This document shows positions 1-7,071 of a stretch of 16,232 nt of DNA, piece by piece. Where the stretch lies: the NCBI GenBank assembly GCA_023410975.1, contig JAEYPG010000554.1, positions 1 through 16,232 on the forward strand, read 5' to 3'. The stretch's first letter is position 1; every line of letters starts with the position of its first letter. The position numbers were made by a program, and so were the translations under genes. The notes below the pieces were generated by a model. The model saw only the letters and a list, made by a program, of their open reading frames with translations. It made no database searches and was not told where the DNA came from. This DNA comes from Pseudomonadota bacterium (lineage in GTDB: Bacteria; Pseudomonadota; Gammaproteobacteria; Burkholderiales; Burkholderiaceae_C).

Positions 1-3000
1 CTGGCGCCCAGCGCCGCCTGCAGCGCCGCGGGCAGTTGCGGGAAGCGGTTCGGTGCCTGCTGCAGCTCCTGCAGCAGCCACCCCTGGGCCTTGCGGTAGA
101 AGGGGTCCGGCACGCTGAAACCCTGGTCCCGCGCGTCCTGCATGAAGCCCATGACGTAGGCCGAGAGCCAGGTCTCGTAGCCGCCGTCGCCCCACAAGGT
201 GAAGCCGCCGTTGGCCTTCTGCAGGCCGGCCAGCCGGCCCAGCGCCCCTTCGACGAACTGCGCCCGCTCCTCGCGGCTGCGCGGCTTGAGCCCCAGCGCC
301 TGCGCCACCCCTTCGTCGATGAACAGGTGCGGGTAGGCCGCGCTGGCGGTCTGCTCCAGGCAGCCGTAGGGATAGTCCAGCAGCCCCTGCACCAGCGGGC
401 GCAGGTTCAGCGGCGGCTGGTCGGAGACGGCGATGGACAGCGCCGCCGAGCCTTTGTGGAAGCGCTCCAGCGCCGCCGCGTCGAGCTTCAGCTCGCCGCC
501 GGGCTCCAGCCGCAGGCGCCGCGCCTCGCGCTCGGCCGGCGTGGCCGGCTGCACCTGCAGCACCGACTCGCGCGCAATCTTCAGCCCGCTGGCGCTGCTC
601 ACCTGCAGCCGCAGCCGGCCCAGCCCATAGGCGTCCGTCGCCTCCACCGGGAAGCGCAGCGTCGCGCGCTGCTGGTGCCTGAGCGACAGCGACTGCTCCG
701 TGCCGCCCACGCGCACCGGTTCCGCGCCCTGCAGGCTCACCTTCACCTGCTGCGGCGCGCCGCTGAGGTTCGTGACGTCCAGCGCGATGAAGGCGCTGTC
801 GCCGGGCGAGATGAAGCGCGGCATCGCCAGCTCGGCCACCAGCGGCGCGGCCGACACCATCTCCGCGTCCGCCTTGCCGAAGCGGTCGGCCGTGGCCACC
901 ACCGCCATCAGGCGCAGCGTACCGTTGAAGTCCGGGATGTCCAGGCCGATCTCGGCTTCGCCCCGGGCGTCGAGCTGCACCGGGCCGCTGAACAGGTCCA
1001 CCAGCCGCACCTTCTTGGGCAGGCTCTTGCTGTCGCGCGGGTTGGCGTCGCCGCCCCAGCGCAGCCGGGCCGTGGTGCCCTGCATCTTCTCGATGAGCTT
1101 GCCGTAGAGGTCCAGCTGCTCGGCGCCGTAGCGGTGCTGGCCGAAGAAGAAGTCCAGCGGGTCCGGCGTGGCGTAGCGCGTGATGTTGAGGATGCCCACG
1201 TCCACCGCGTGCAGCGTCACCAGCGCCGCCTGCCCGTTGAGCCCCTCGGCCTTCACGCGCACGGTGGCGCGCTTCTCGGGCAGCACCTTGGCCGGGGCCT
1301 GCAGCGCCACCTTGAGCTGCCGCTCCTGCCGCGCCAGGGGCAGGTGGATCAGCCCCAGCGCCCGCGCCGGCGTGACGCGGTCGCCCTGGCTGCCCGGGCG
1401 CAGCGCGGTGACGGCCACGTACAGGTCATGCCGTGCCCAGGCCGGGTCGATGGGAATGTCGATGCGCGTGCCCGAGGCGCGCACGTCCACGCGCTGGCTC
1501 CAGAGCAGGCGGTCGCCCTCCACCGTGACGAGGGCCGTGCCGTCGTGCGGCGGCGTGATGCTGAGCTGCGCCCGGTCGCCCGCCTTCAGCGGCGCCTGCG
1601 CCAGCTTCAGCTGCACGCGGTCGGGCCGGTTGCCCATGTCCTCGGCTTCCTGCGCGCCCCAGCCGGCGTAGAAGCGGTAGCGCAGCCGCAGCCCGGTCTC
1701 GGGGTCGTCCACCTCCAGGCGGTAGCGGCCCCAGCGCACCGGCAGCGACACCCGCGTGCGCTCGCCCGGCAGCGCCACCTGGCCGGACTCGACCAGCTCC
1801 TCGGTCTCGGTGTAGCCCGAGTTCCAGCCCTTCTGGTCGTCGTAGCGCCAGTAGTACTGGCGGTCTTCGCGCACCAGGCGCAGCGGCGCCTTCTGCAGCG
1901 GCTGCGGCTTGCCTTGCGCGTCCACGCGGACCAGCTCGAACGCCGCCGAGGCGTTGTCCGGCGCCACGTCGCGGTCGAACAGCGGGCGCAGCGCCAGCAG
2001 CTTCGGCGCCGGCCACAGCACGCGCTCGATGGAGCGCACCACCGGCCGCCCGCCCGACTCCAGCAGGCTGAAGCTGCCGCGCACCAGCATCGGCGAGGCC
2101 GGGCGCATGCCGGGCAGCGGCAGGCTCACCTGGGCGCGGCCCTCGGCGTCCAGCGCCTGCTCGTCCAGCTCCTCGCGCTTGGCGTGGTCGTCGTCGGCGA
2201 AGTCGCCAAAGATGAACCCGGGCCACTGCCGGGGCAGGGCCTCGCGCTGGCGCGAGGTGGCGGCGGCCACCAGCAGCCGGTTGCCGGCGGCGGGGGCGCC
2301 GAAGAGGTAGTCGCCGCGCACCGCCACCTGGAAGTCGTCGCCGGGCAGCAGCACCGCCCGCGCGGACTGCAGCTCCAGCTTCATGCGCTCGGGCAGGAAC
2401 TCCTCGACCTGGAACCTCCACACGGCGTCCGCGCGCTTGGCGCCCGGATCGGCGCGCAGCTCCAGTTGCCAGGTGCCGGTCTGGGCGTCCGGCGGCAGCG
2501 CCACGGCGTGCCGCGCGTAGCCCGGGAACTTCTCTTCCGGCTTCCAGGCGCCGGTGCTGACGCTGCGGCCGTCGGGACGTTTCAACGTCGTGCTCAGCGG
2601 CTGCGGCGGCAGCGCCTTGCCGTCGGCGTCGCGCATCAGCACCGACAGCTCGAAGCGCTCGCCCGGCCGGTACAGGTCGCGCCCGGCCCACACGAACAGC
2701 TTCACGTTGCGCGAGGGGTGGCCGCCGATCTCGAACTCCGACAGGTCCAGCGCCGGCCCGCGCAGCGTCAGCACGCTCATCTGGCCCTGCGCACCCTCGC
2801 CGCGGCGCGCCACCAGCAGCGCGGCCTGCTCGAAGGCGCCGTCGAAGTGCGCGTGCCCGTCTGCGTCGCCTGCGGCGCGGGCCAGGGAGCGGCCGTTCTC
2901 GTCCAGCAGCTCGAACTGCACGCCGCGCAGCGCCTCGCCGGACTTGAGCGAACTGGCGAAGGCGTCCATCGAGCCGGCATAGCGCCGCGCCTGCAGCCCG

Positions 3001-3998
3001 ATGTCGCTGACGTGGAAGTAGGTGACCTGGTACTCGCCGGAGAAGCGCCCCGGCTGCGTCATCACCGCGATGTAGACGCCGGGCTGCTTCAGCTCGGCGA
3101 CCTGCTCCACCGGGATGAAGCTCACGCTGCGCTTGTTGGGCGTAGGGTCGGTGGCGTAGCGGCCGATGTGCACGCTGGTGGCGCTCTGGCGCAGCTGGTC
3201 CAGCTCCCAGCCGCCGACCAGCCCCTGCAGCCGGCGGCTGCCCTCGTCGCCGCCGTAGCGCTGCTCGTCGGTGTCGCTGTCCTCTCCCTCGCTGCGCGCG
3301 CCCTTGCGAACGCCCGCGACGCGCTCCAGGAAGCGCGGCAGCTGCGCCGGCTCCACGCGCAGGAACTGGATGTCCACCTCCGGCACGTTGACCGTGACCA
3401 CCGGCAGCCCGCCGTTCTGGCCCGCGGGCAGCACCACGCCGCGGCTGGCGAAGAAGAAGGAGGGCGGCATGGCCTCGCTGGCCAGCTCGCAGCGGTGGTC
3501 CTGCGCGAGCCGGCGCCCGTCCTGCGCCTTCAGCCCGTCGGCCACCTCGATGCGGAAGCGCCGCTGCGGCTGGATGAAGGGGAAGTAGAGCAGGCGCGGG
3601 TTGTCGCCCACCACCCAGGCACCCTGCAGCAGTTTTTCATTGGGCGCGGAGCCGGCGGGCGGTGCGCCGGGGGCGGACGCGGCGGGCTGCTCGGTGTCGC
3701 GCTCCTTCACTTCACCGTCGGCGCCGGCGGGGCCCAGGTCCACCACGCGCAGCGCGTGGCCGAAATCCTGGCGCCGGTCCAGCGGCTGGGAGAACACCAC
3801 CGCCAGCGCCGGGCGGTCGTCGAGCAGGCGTGCCTTGCAGTCCAGCGCGGCGAAGGGGGCGTCGGGGTCGGCGAGAGCGGTGCCTGTGGTGGAGGGCTGC
3901 CGCCCCTGCCACCACCACGCGACGGCCGCCAGGACGGCCAACAGCACCACGATGGCGGCCCAGAGACCGCGCCTGCTCCTTGCCACGCTGTTCGCCAT
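1..3998 (-). CDS. yfhM: Bacterial alpha-2-macroglobulin, thioester type (partial, 3' end off left edge)
   Basis: Large envelope protein of the bacterial alpha-2-macroglobulin family, thought to trap foreign proteases in the periplasm. The frame is open without a stop from 3998 to base 1 (about 1332 residues seen; Escherichia coli YfhM has about 1650, so roughly 300-350 C-terminal residues are missing). Residues 12-30 form one hydrophobic segment after an Arg-rich start. No lipobox cysteine is present, so this looks like a signal anchor rather than a lipoprotein. The stretch around DVGILNITRYATPDPLDFFF is typical of YfhM. The thioester motif YGCLEQ is intact, with Cys1213 encoded at 360-362, close to its place in YfhM. 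The ATG at 3996-3998 follows GGAGGAG with 7 bases between. In many genomes pbpC (penicillin-binding protein 1C) adjoins this gene; it could lie beyond the left edge. It is divergent from the glycosylase gene. Family assignment is firm; substrate range cannot be seen. Confidence 0.95.
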   Translation of the reverse strand, partial: MANSVARSRRGLWAAIVVLLAVLAAVAWWWQGRQPSTTGTALADPDAPFAALDCKARLLDDRPALAVVFSQPLDRRQDFGHALRVVDLGPAGADGEVKERDTEQPAASAPGAPPAGSAPNEKLLQGAWVVGDNPRLLYFPFIQPQRRFRIEVADGLKAQDGRRLAQDHRCELASEAMPPSFFFASRGVVLPAGQNGGLPVVTVNVPEVDIQFLRVEPAQLPRFLERVAGVRKGARSEGEDSDTDEQRYGGDEGSRRLQGLVGGWELDQLRQSATSVHIGRYATDPTPNKRSVSFIPVEQVAELKQPGVYIAVMTQPGRFSGEYQVTYFHVSDIGLQARRYAGSMDAFASSLKSGEALRGVQFELLDENGRSLARAAGDADGHAHFDGAFEQAALLVARRGEGAQGQMSVLTLRGPALDLSEFEIGGHPSRNVKLFVWAGRDLYRPGERFELSVLMRDADGKALPPQPLSTTLKRPDGRSVSTGAWKPEEKFPGYARHAVALPPDAQTGTWQLELRADPGAKRADAVWRFQVEEFLPERMKLELQSARAVLLPGDDFQVAVRGDYLFGAPAAGNRLLVAAATSRQREALPRQWPGFIFGDFADDDHAKREELDEQALDAEGRAQVSLPLPGMRPASPMLVRGSFSLLESGGRPVVRSIERVLWPAPKLLALRPLFDRDVAPDNASAAFELVRVDAQGKPQPLQKAPLRLVREDRQYYWRYDDQKGWNSGYTETEELVESGQVALPGERTRVSLPVRWGRYRLEVDDPETGLRLRYRFYAGWGAQEAEDMGNRPDRVQLKLAQAPLKAGDRAQLSITPPHDGTALVTVEGDRLLWSQRVDVRASGTRIDIPIDPAWARHDLYVAVTALRPGSQGDRVTPARALGLIHLPLARQERQLKVALQAPAKVLPEKRATVRVKAEGLNGQAALVTLHAVDVGILNITRYATPDPLDFFFGQHRYGAEQLDLYGKLIEKMQGTTARLRWGGDANPRDSKSLPKKVRLVDLFSGPVQLDARGEAEIGLDIPDFNGTLRLMAVVATADRFGKADAEMVSAAPLVAELAMPRFISPGDSAFIALDVTNLSGAPQQVKVSLQGAEPVRVGGTEQSLSLRHQQRATLRFPVEATDAYGLGRLRLQVSSASGLKIARESVLQVQPATPAEREARRLRLEPGGELKLDAAALERFHKGSAALSIAVSDQPPLNLRPLVQGLLDYPYGCLEQTASAAYPHLFIDEGVAQALGLKPRSREERAQFVEGALGRLAGLQKANGGFTLWGDGGYETWLSAYVMGFMQDARDQGFSVPDPFYRKAQGWLLQELQQAPNRFPQLPAALQAALGA

Positions 3999-4179
3999 GG
4001 GCCTTCTCCTCCGTGTGGATGTGGAACGCACACGGTAGCCCCGGCGCCGACCGGCGCCATGGACAAAAGCAACCGGCTTCGATCTGGCGCGGCCCGGAAT
4101 CTTCTCCGCCCGAAACGGCACCAGGGGCGCCGGCGGCGCGGCGGGCTGGAGGTGGCAAGGCCCTTGCCAGAATCGGCGC
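3999..4179. promoter_or_regulatory. Divergent intergenic region, macroglobulin / glycosylase
   Basis: This 181-base gap must carry the promoters of both divergent genes, but no sigma-70 pair is convincing on either strand. On the minus strand TACCGT (4032-4037) is a weak -10 candidate for the macroglobulin gene. Two tandem CCGGCGCC words (4041-4048, 4051-4058) are self-complementary. A palindrome, GGCAAG/CTTGCC around GCC, occupies 4154-4168 just before the glycosylase ATG. Boxes are inferred by eye only. Confidence 0.35.
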
Positions 4180-4746
4180 ATGACCCTGCTCGCGGACATC
4201 GATTTCTCGGCCGACTCGCTGGTGGTGGCGCGCCAGCTCATCGGCGTGACGCTGCTGATCGACGGCGTGGGAGGCCGAATCGCCGAGACCGAGGCCTACG
4301 ACCAGGCCGACCCGGCCTCGCACACCTACGCGGGCAAGACGCCTCGCAACGCCTCCATGTTCGGCCCGCCAGGGCATGCCTACGTCTACCGCTCCTACGG
4401 CATGCACTGGTGCATGAATTTCGTGTGCCGCGAGCCGGGGCATGGCGCGGGGGTACTGATCCGGGCGCTGGAGCCCACGCACGGGCTGGAGCGCATGCGC
4501 GAGCGCCGCGGCGTGGAGAAGCTGGAGCTGCTGTGCGCGGGCCCCGGGCGGCTGGCGCAGGCGCTGGGCATCACGCGTGCGCTGGACGGGTTGCCGCTGG
4601 ATGCGCCGCCCTTTGAGCTGCTTCCCGGCCCGGCCGAGCCGGTGGAGTTGCTGGTGGGGCCGCGCATCGGCATCACCAAGGCCGCGCACGAACTTTGGCG
4701 CTTCGGGCTGAAGGGCTCGAAATTCCTCAGCCGGGGATTCAACTGA
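4180..4746 (+). CDS. mpg: DNA-3-methyladenine glycosylase (AAG/MPG family)
   Basis: Monofunctional DNA glycosylase that cuts alkylated and deaminated purines (3-methyladenine, hypoxanthine, ethenoadenine) from DNA as the first step of base-excision repair. At 188 residues it is the normal length for bacterial members. By alignment from memory with human AAG, ETEAY (36-40) supplies the catalytic Glu38 (human Glu125) and Tyr40 (Tyr127). His48, Tyr70 and Asn80 match the base-pocket residues His136, Tyr159 and Asn169, and Tyr73 matches the intercalating Tyr162. The motifs TPRNASMF and YVYRSYGMHWCMN are typical. The end KGSKFLSRGFN is complete. No clear Shine-Dalgarno sequence precedes the ATG; the nearest GGAGG is about 28 bases upstream, and a small palindrome fills the usual position. 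No alternative start lies close upstream in frame. It is convergent with the secreted HExxH gene and probably monocistronic. Confidence 0.95.
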   Translation: MTLLADIDFSADSLVVARQLIGVTLLIDGVGGRIAETEAYDQADPASHTYAGKTPRNASMFGPPGHAYVYRSYGMHWCMNFVCREPGHGAGVLIRALEPTHGLERMRERRGVEKLELLCAGPGRLAQALGITRALDGLPLDAPPFELLPGPAEPVELLVGPRIGITKAAHELWRFGLKGSKFLSRGFN

Positions 4747-4777
4747 TTCCGGCTCTTGATTTGCACGGAAACAAAAA

Positions 4778-4853
4778 CCGTTCGGGCTGAGCTTGCCGAG
4801 GCCCCTGCGCCGACATTCGAGCGCCTGCCCTTCGGCAGGCTCAGGGCGAACGG
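4778..4853. repeat. Inverted pair of REP-like repeats
   Basis: Two 27-base related elements face each other: 4778-4804 begins CCGTTCGGGCTGAGCTTGCC, and 4827-4853 ends GGCTCAGGGCGAACGG. Compared as inverted copies they agree at 21 of 27 positions, separated by 22 bases. They lie between the 3' ends of two convergent genes, the usual place for REP/BIME elements, and could fold into a long hairpin that ends or protects both transcripts. A third, related copy is near 15955-15994. Similar words are widespread in Burkholderiales intergenic DNA as far as I recall; the family name is not known to me. Confidence 0.8.
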
Positions 4854-4891
4854 AGTTTTACTTCGCTCTCAAAGAACAACTGCGGTGAAAT

Positions 4892-5554
4892 TCAGGGCAG
4901 TTTGCCCTCGGCCTTGAGCCGGTCCAGCATTTTCGGAATGAAGCGGTCGCAGACGGCCTGGTTATGGTCGTACTCGGCCTCGGAATCGAAGGCGTCGTGC
5001 TGCGCGCGCACCTGGCCGAATTCCGCCAGCGCGAGGCGGATGGTTTCCTGGTTGCGGCTCAGGGAGTCCATGGCGGCCAGGGAATCGAAACGCCGCCTGA
5101 AGAATTCGCCCATCCGCTGCGGCGATTCATCCAGCCAGCGCCGGTAAATGGCCAGGTGGTTCATTTCGTGCGCGTGCACGTGCTCGAAGGCGCAGGCGTT
5201 GTCCTTCAATTCGCTGGCGACATGCACGGAGGTTTTTTGGTAGCTCACTTGCAGGTCCAGTGCCGGGCAGCCCTGGGCGTCCTTTTTCCAGCTCACCATG
5301 ACGTGGCTTTCGGCATAGGTGGAGCCCAGGCCGAAACTGTTTTGCGTCAGCGGCAGCGAGGAGTTTCGATTCAATGCCGTGACGGCGCGCACGTCGCCGG
5401 AAGCGTCCTCGGTATAAGTCAAGGGCAAGGCACGCACGTTCACGGTGGGCTGGCAGCCGGAATTGCCAACGGCCGGCGCGGCGTGACTTATTGCCGCGGA
5501 AAGGAGCAGAAAGGCTGACGCAGCGAGGCGCTGCCCCCAGGACCGTGAGCGCAT
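4892..5554 (-). CDS. Secreted protein of unknown function with an HExxH motif (putative metalloprotease-like)
   Basis: A 220-residue protein I do not recognise with certainty. Residues 1-26 form a classical signal peptide (Arg-rich start, hydrophobic AFLLLSAA core, likely cut near SHAA), so it is exported. Cys34, Cys96, Cys121 and Cys202 could form two disulfides. The key feature is HAHEMNHLAIY, with HEMNH at 129-133: a zincin-type HExxH pattern in a predicted helix. A later EYDH (194-197) could supply a further ligand. This arrangement recalls DUF922-type predicted zinc proteases, but that is a weak family call. The N-terminal half is beta-rich by eye (alternating VNVRALPLTYT, HVMVSWK). The C-terminal half is helical and charged. 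A modest GGGGAAG lies before the ATG. It is transcribed alone or from within a 231-base gap behind the nitronate monooxygenase gene. Activity is unproven; the HExxH could be fortuitous. Confidence 0.8.
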   Translation of the reverse strand: MRSRSWGQRLAASAFLLLSAAISHAAPAVGNSGCQPTVNVRALPLTYTEDASGDVRAVTALNRNSSLPLTQNSFGLGSTYAESHVMVSWKKDAQGCPALDLQVSYQKTSVHVASELKDNACAFEHVHAHEMNHLAIYRRWLDESPQRMGEFFRRRFDSLAAMDSLSRNQETIRLALAEFGQVRAQHDAFDSEAEYDHNQAVCDRFIPKMLDRLKAEGKLP

Positions 5555-5618
5555 GGAAACTTCCCCAGAATTTGTCGCCCGCGGGCGAGAGAAGCCGGTA
5601 GCGCAGTTCGGCCTTGCG

Positions 5619-5641
5619 CCGGCTCCCGCTGCGGGAGCCGG
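5619..5641. repeat. Perfect 10-bp-arm hairpin
   Basis: CCGGCTCCCG (5619-5628), a three-base loop CTG, then CGGGAGCCGG (5632-5641): a perfect stem of ten pairs, nine of them G:C. There is no T run on either side, so it is not a standard intrinsic terminator. It sits 65 bases upstream of the start of the HExxH gene, on the side its promoter or leader should occupy. Role unknown; an mRNA leader structure or a dispersed repeat are the simplest possibilities. Confidence 0.6.
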
Positions 5642-5732
5642 TCAAGTCACTGCCCGATCCGGTGTTCTGGGCCGGTCATCGGCGCCGCCGCGCACCGCTT
5701 GAGCCGGATGTGTCGCAAAGCGTTTGCTGTGT

Positions 5733-5780
5733 CACGAAACCACTGAAGACCAATTCCAAGTGTTACTTCAGTGGTTCGTG
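5733..5780. repeat. Long inverted repeat just after the nitronate monooxygenase stop; possible terminator
   Basis: CACGAAACCACTGAAG (5733-5748) pairs with CTTCAGTGGTTCGTG (5766-5780), perfect except for one bulged A, across a 17-base spacer. The repeat ends five bases past the stop codon of the minus-strand nitronate monooxygenase gene, the right place for a terminator or a 3'-end stabilising hairpin. A T run after the stem is lacking on the minus strand (ACACAGCAAACG follows), so rho-independent termination is doubtful. The local base composition is clearly less GC-rich than the genes around it. Confidence 0.6.
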
Positions 5781-5785
5781 AGCGC

Positions 5786-6835
5786 TCAGGTGCCGGCCTG
5801 GAAGCCCGCGGCCAGGGCTTGCGTGATCTGGGCTGCGCTGCCGGGCTGCAGCCCGGCGGTGTGCTGTCCGGCCCACAGCGGCGAGAAGTCCCCGGCGCCC
5901 TGGGCTTCGCTGCGGGCCCGAAGCGGTGCCACGGCGGCCGTTGCCAGCGGGAAGGCCGGTGCGGCGGCCGAGAGCGGGCCGATCTCGCGCATCAGCCGGT
6001 TCACGATTCCGCGCGCCGGCCGGCCGGTGAAAAGGTTCGTCAGCGCCGTGTGGCGGGCCGCTTCGCTCTGCAGCGCGGCGCGGAGCACCGCGCTGGTGGT
6101 CGCTTCCTCGGCCAGCAGGTAGGCCGTGCCGACCTGCACGCCGGCCGCGCCCAGCGCCATCGCGGCGCGCACGCCGGCGGCGTCGGCGATGCCGCCGGCA
6201 GCGATGACCGGGATGCGCACCGCCTTCACCACCTGCGGCACCAGCGCGAAGGTGCCGAGCTGCTTGGTGAGGTCGTCACTCAGGAAGTGGCCGCGGTGGC
6301 CGCCGGCTTCCAGGCCCTGGGCGATGACGGCATCGGCGCCGTTGGCCTCCAGCCACAGCGCTTCCTCGACCGTCGTGGCGCTGGACAGCACCTTGGCGCC
6401 CCAGCTCTTCACGCGGGCCAACAAATCCGGTGCCGGCAGCCCGAAATGAAAGCTCACCACCGGCGGGCGGAATTCCGCCAGCACGTCGGCAAATTCGGCA
6501 CTGAAGGGCGCGCGGCCGGGGCCGGCGGGAATGTCGGCCGGGTCGATGCCGAATTCGGCGTGATAGGGCGCCAGGGCTTCGCGCCAGCGCTGCTCGCGCG
6601 CCGCATCGGGCACGGGCGGTTCATGGGCGAAGAAATTGACGTTGTAGGGGCGGCGCGTGCCGCCCTGGATTTCGGACAGCTCGGCGTGCAGCGCCTCGGG
6701 CGTGAGCATCGCGCAGGGCAGCGAGCCCAGGCCGCCAGCGTTGCTGACGGCGATGGCGAGCGCGCTGTCCTGGTTGCCCGCCATGGGGGCCTGGATCAGC
6801 GGCAGTTCGGTTCCGAGCCATTGGGCGAGGTGCAT
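5786..6835 (-). CDS. Nitronate monooxygenase (2-nitropropane dioxygenase family)
   Basis: FMN-dependent TIM-barrel enzyme that oxidises alkyl nitronates such as propionate-3-nitronate to aldehydes or keto acids and nitrite, a detoxification reaction. The 349-residue product starts at MHLAQWLG: the ATG at 6833-6835 has AAGGAG five bases upstream, and the longer in-frame extension lacks a ribosome site. Visible family motifs are QAPMAG (15-20), the AQGLEAGGHRGHF segment with His180 at the position of the catalytic His of class I enzymes, IPVIAAGGI (phosphate/FMN binding, about 208-216) and GVQVGTAYLL (about 232-241). It is divergent from the FAD oxidase gene across 236 bases. The stop is followed by a strong inverted repeat. 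Family placement is sound; the natural substrate cannot be told, and some relatives are enoyl-ACP reductases (FabK), though the GGHRG motif favours nitronate oxidation. Confidence 0.9.
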   Translation of the reverse strand: MHLAQWLGTELPLIQAPMAGNQDSALAIAVSNAGGLGSLPCAMLTPEALHAELSEIQGGTRRPYNVNFFAHEPPVPDAAREQRWREALAPYHAEFGIDPADIPAGPGRAPFSAEFADVLAEFRPPVVSFHFGLPAPDLLARVKSWGAKVLSSATTVEEALWLEANGADAVIAQGLEAGGHRGHFLSDDLTKQLGTFALVPQVVKAVRIPVIAAGGIADAAGVRAAMALGAAGVQVGTAYLLAEEATTSAVLRAALQSEAARHTALTNLFTGRPARGIVNRLMREIGPLSAAAPAFPLATAAVAPLRARSEAQGAGDFSPLWAGQHTAGLQPGSAAQITQALAAGFQAGT

Positions 6836-7071
6836 GGCGTCTCCTTCGGTGTGGACGCCGATTTTCACGGCGCGGCGCAGGCCCGGACCCCGGGCCGCCA
6901 TCCTGGCCGTGCTGCGGCGTGGCGGTTGCCCACGCCAATTCGTTCACGAAGTGGGACAGCCGCGCCCGGGCGCCTCCCAAGTGGCGGGAGGGCTGCGGGG
7001 CGGCGCCTATAGTCCCTCGCTTCCCCGCAAGCCGGCCGCCAGTCGCCGGCCGAATCCACGGAGACCTCCTT
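6836..7071. promoter_or_regulatory. Divergent promoter region with TATAGT -10 candidate
   Basis: The gap between the divergent nitronate monooxygenase and FAD oxidase genes. On the plus strand TATAGT (7008-7013) is a good -10 match, but the bases 17 upstream (CGGGAG) are not a sigma-70 -35 box, suggesting activator help or a weak promoter. CCTCCC (6973-6978) and GGGAGG (6986-6991) form a small dyad just over the -35 region, a possible operator. GGAG (7060-7063) eight bases before ATG 7072 is the ribosome site that sets the oxidase start. No clear promoter is visible for the minus-strand gene. Confidence 0.4.

Noticed and set aside
36..4616. A 1526-codon plus-strand open frame lying antisense to the macroglobulin gene and running into the glycosylase gene
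   Set aside because: Its product is low-complexity (Arg, Ala, Leu, Gln, His rich) with no recognisable motif. The opposite strand encodes a clear alpha-2-macroglobulin with a thioester motif. Long stop-free antisense frames are expected in GC-biased coding DNA.
6836..6901. A 22-residue N-terminal extension of the nitronate monooxygenase
   Set aside because: The ATG at 6835 has AAGGAG at good spacing, and family members start just before the QAPMAG strand; the extension is Arg/Gly-rich filler.
5771..7012. A 413-codon plus-strand frame over the nitronate monooxygenase gene
   Set aside because: Antisense shadow; the minus strand shows the FMN-enzyme motifs and a good ribosome site.
6919..7071. 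A 51-codon N-terminal extension of the FAD-linked dehydrogenase
   Set aside because: It crosses the TATAGT promoter candidate and has no ribosome site, whereas ATG 7072 has GGAG eight bases before it.
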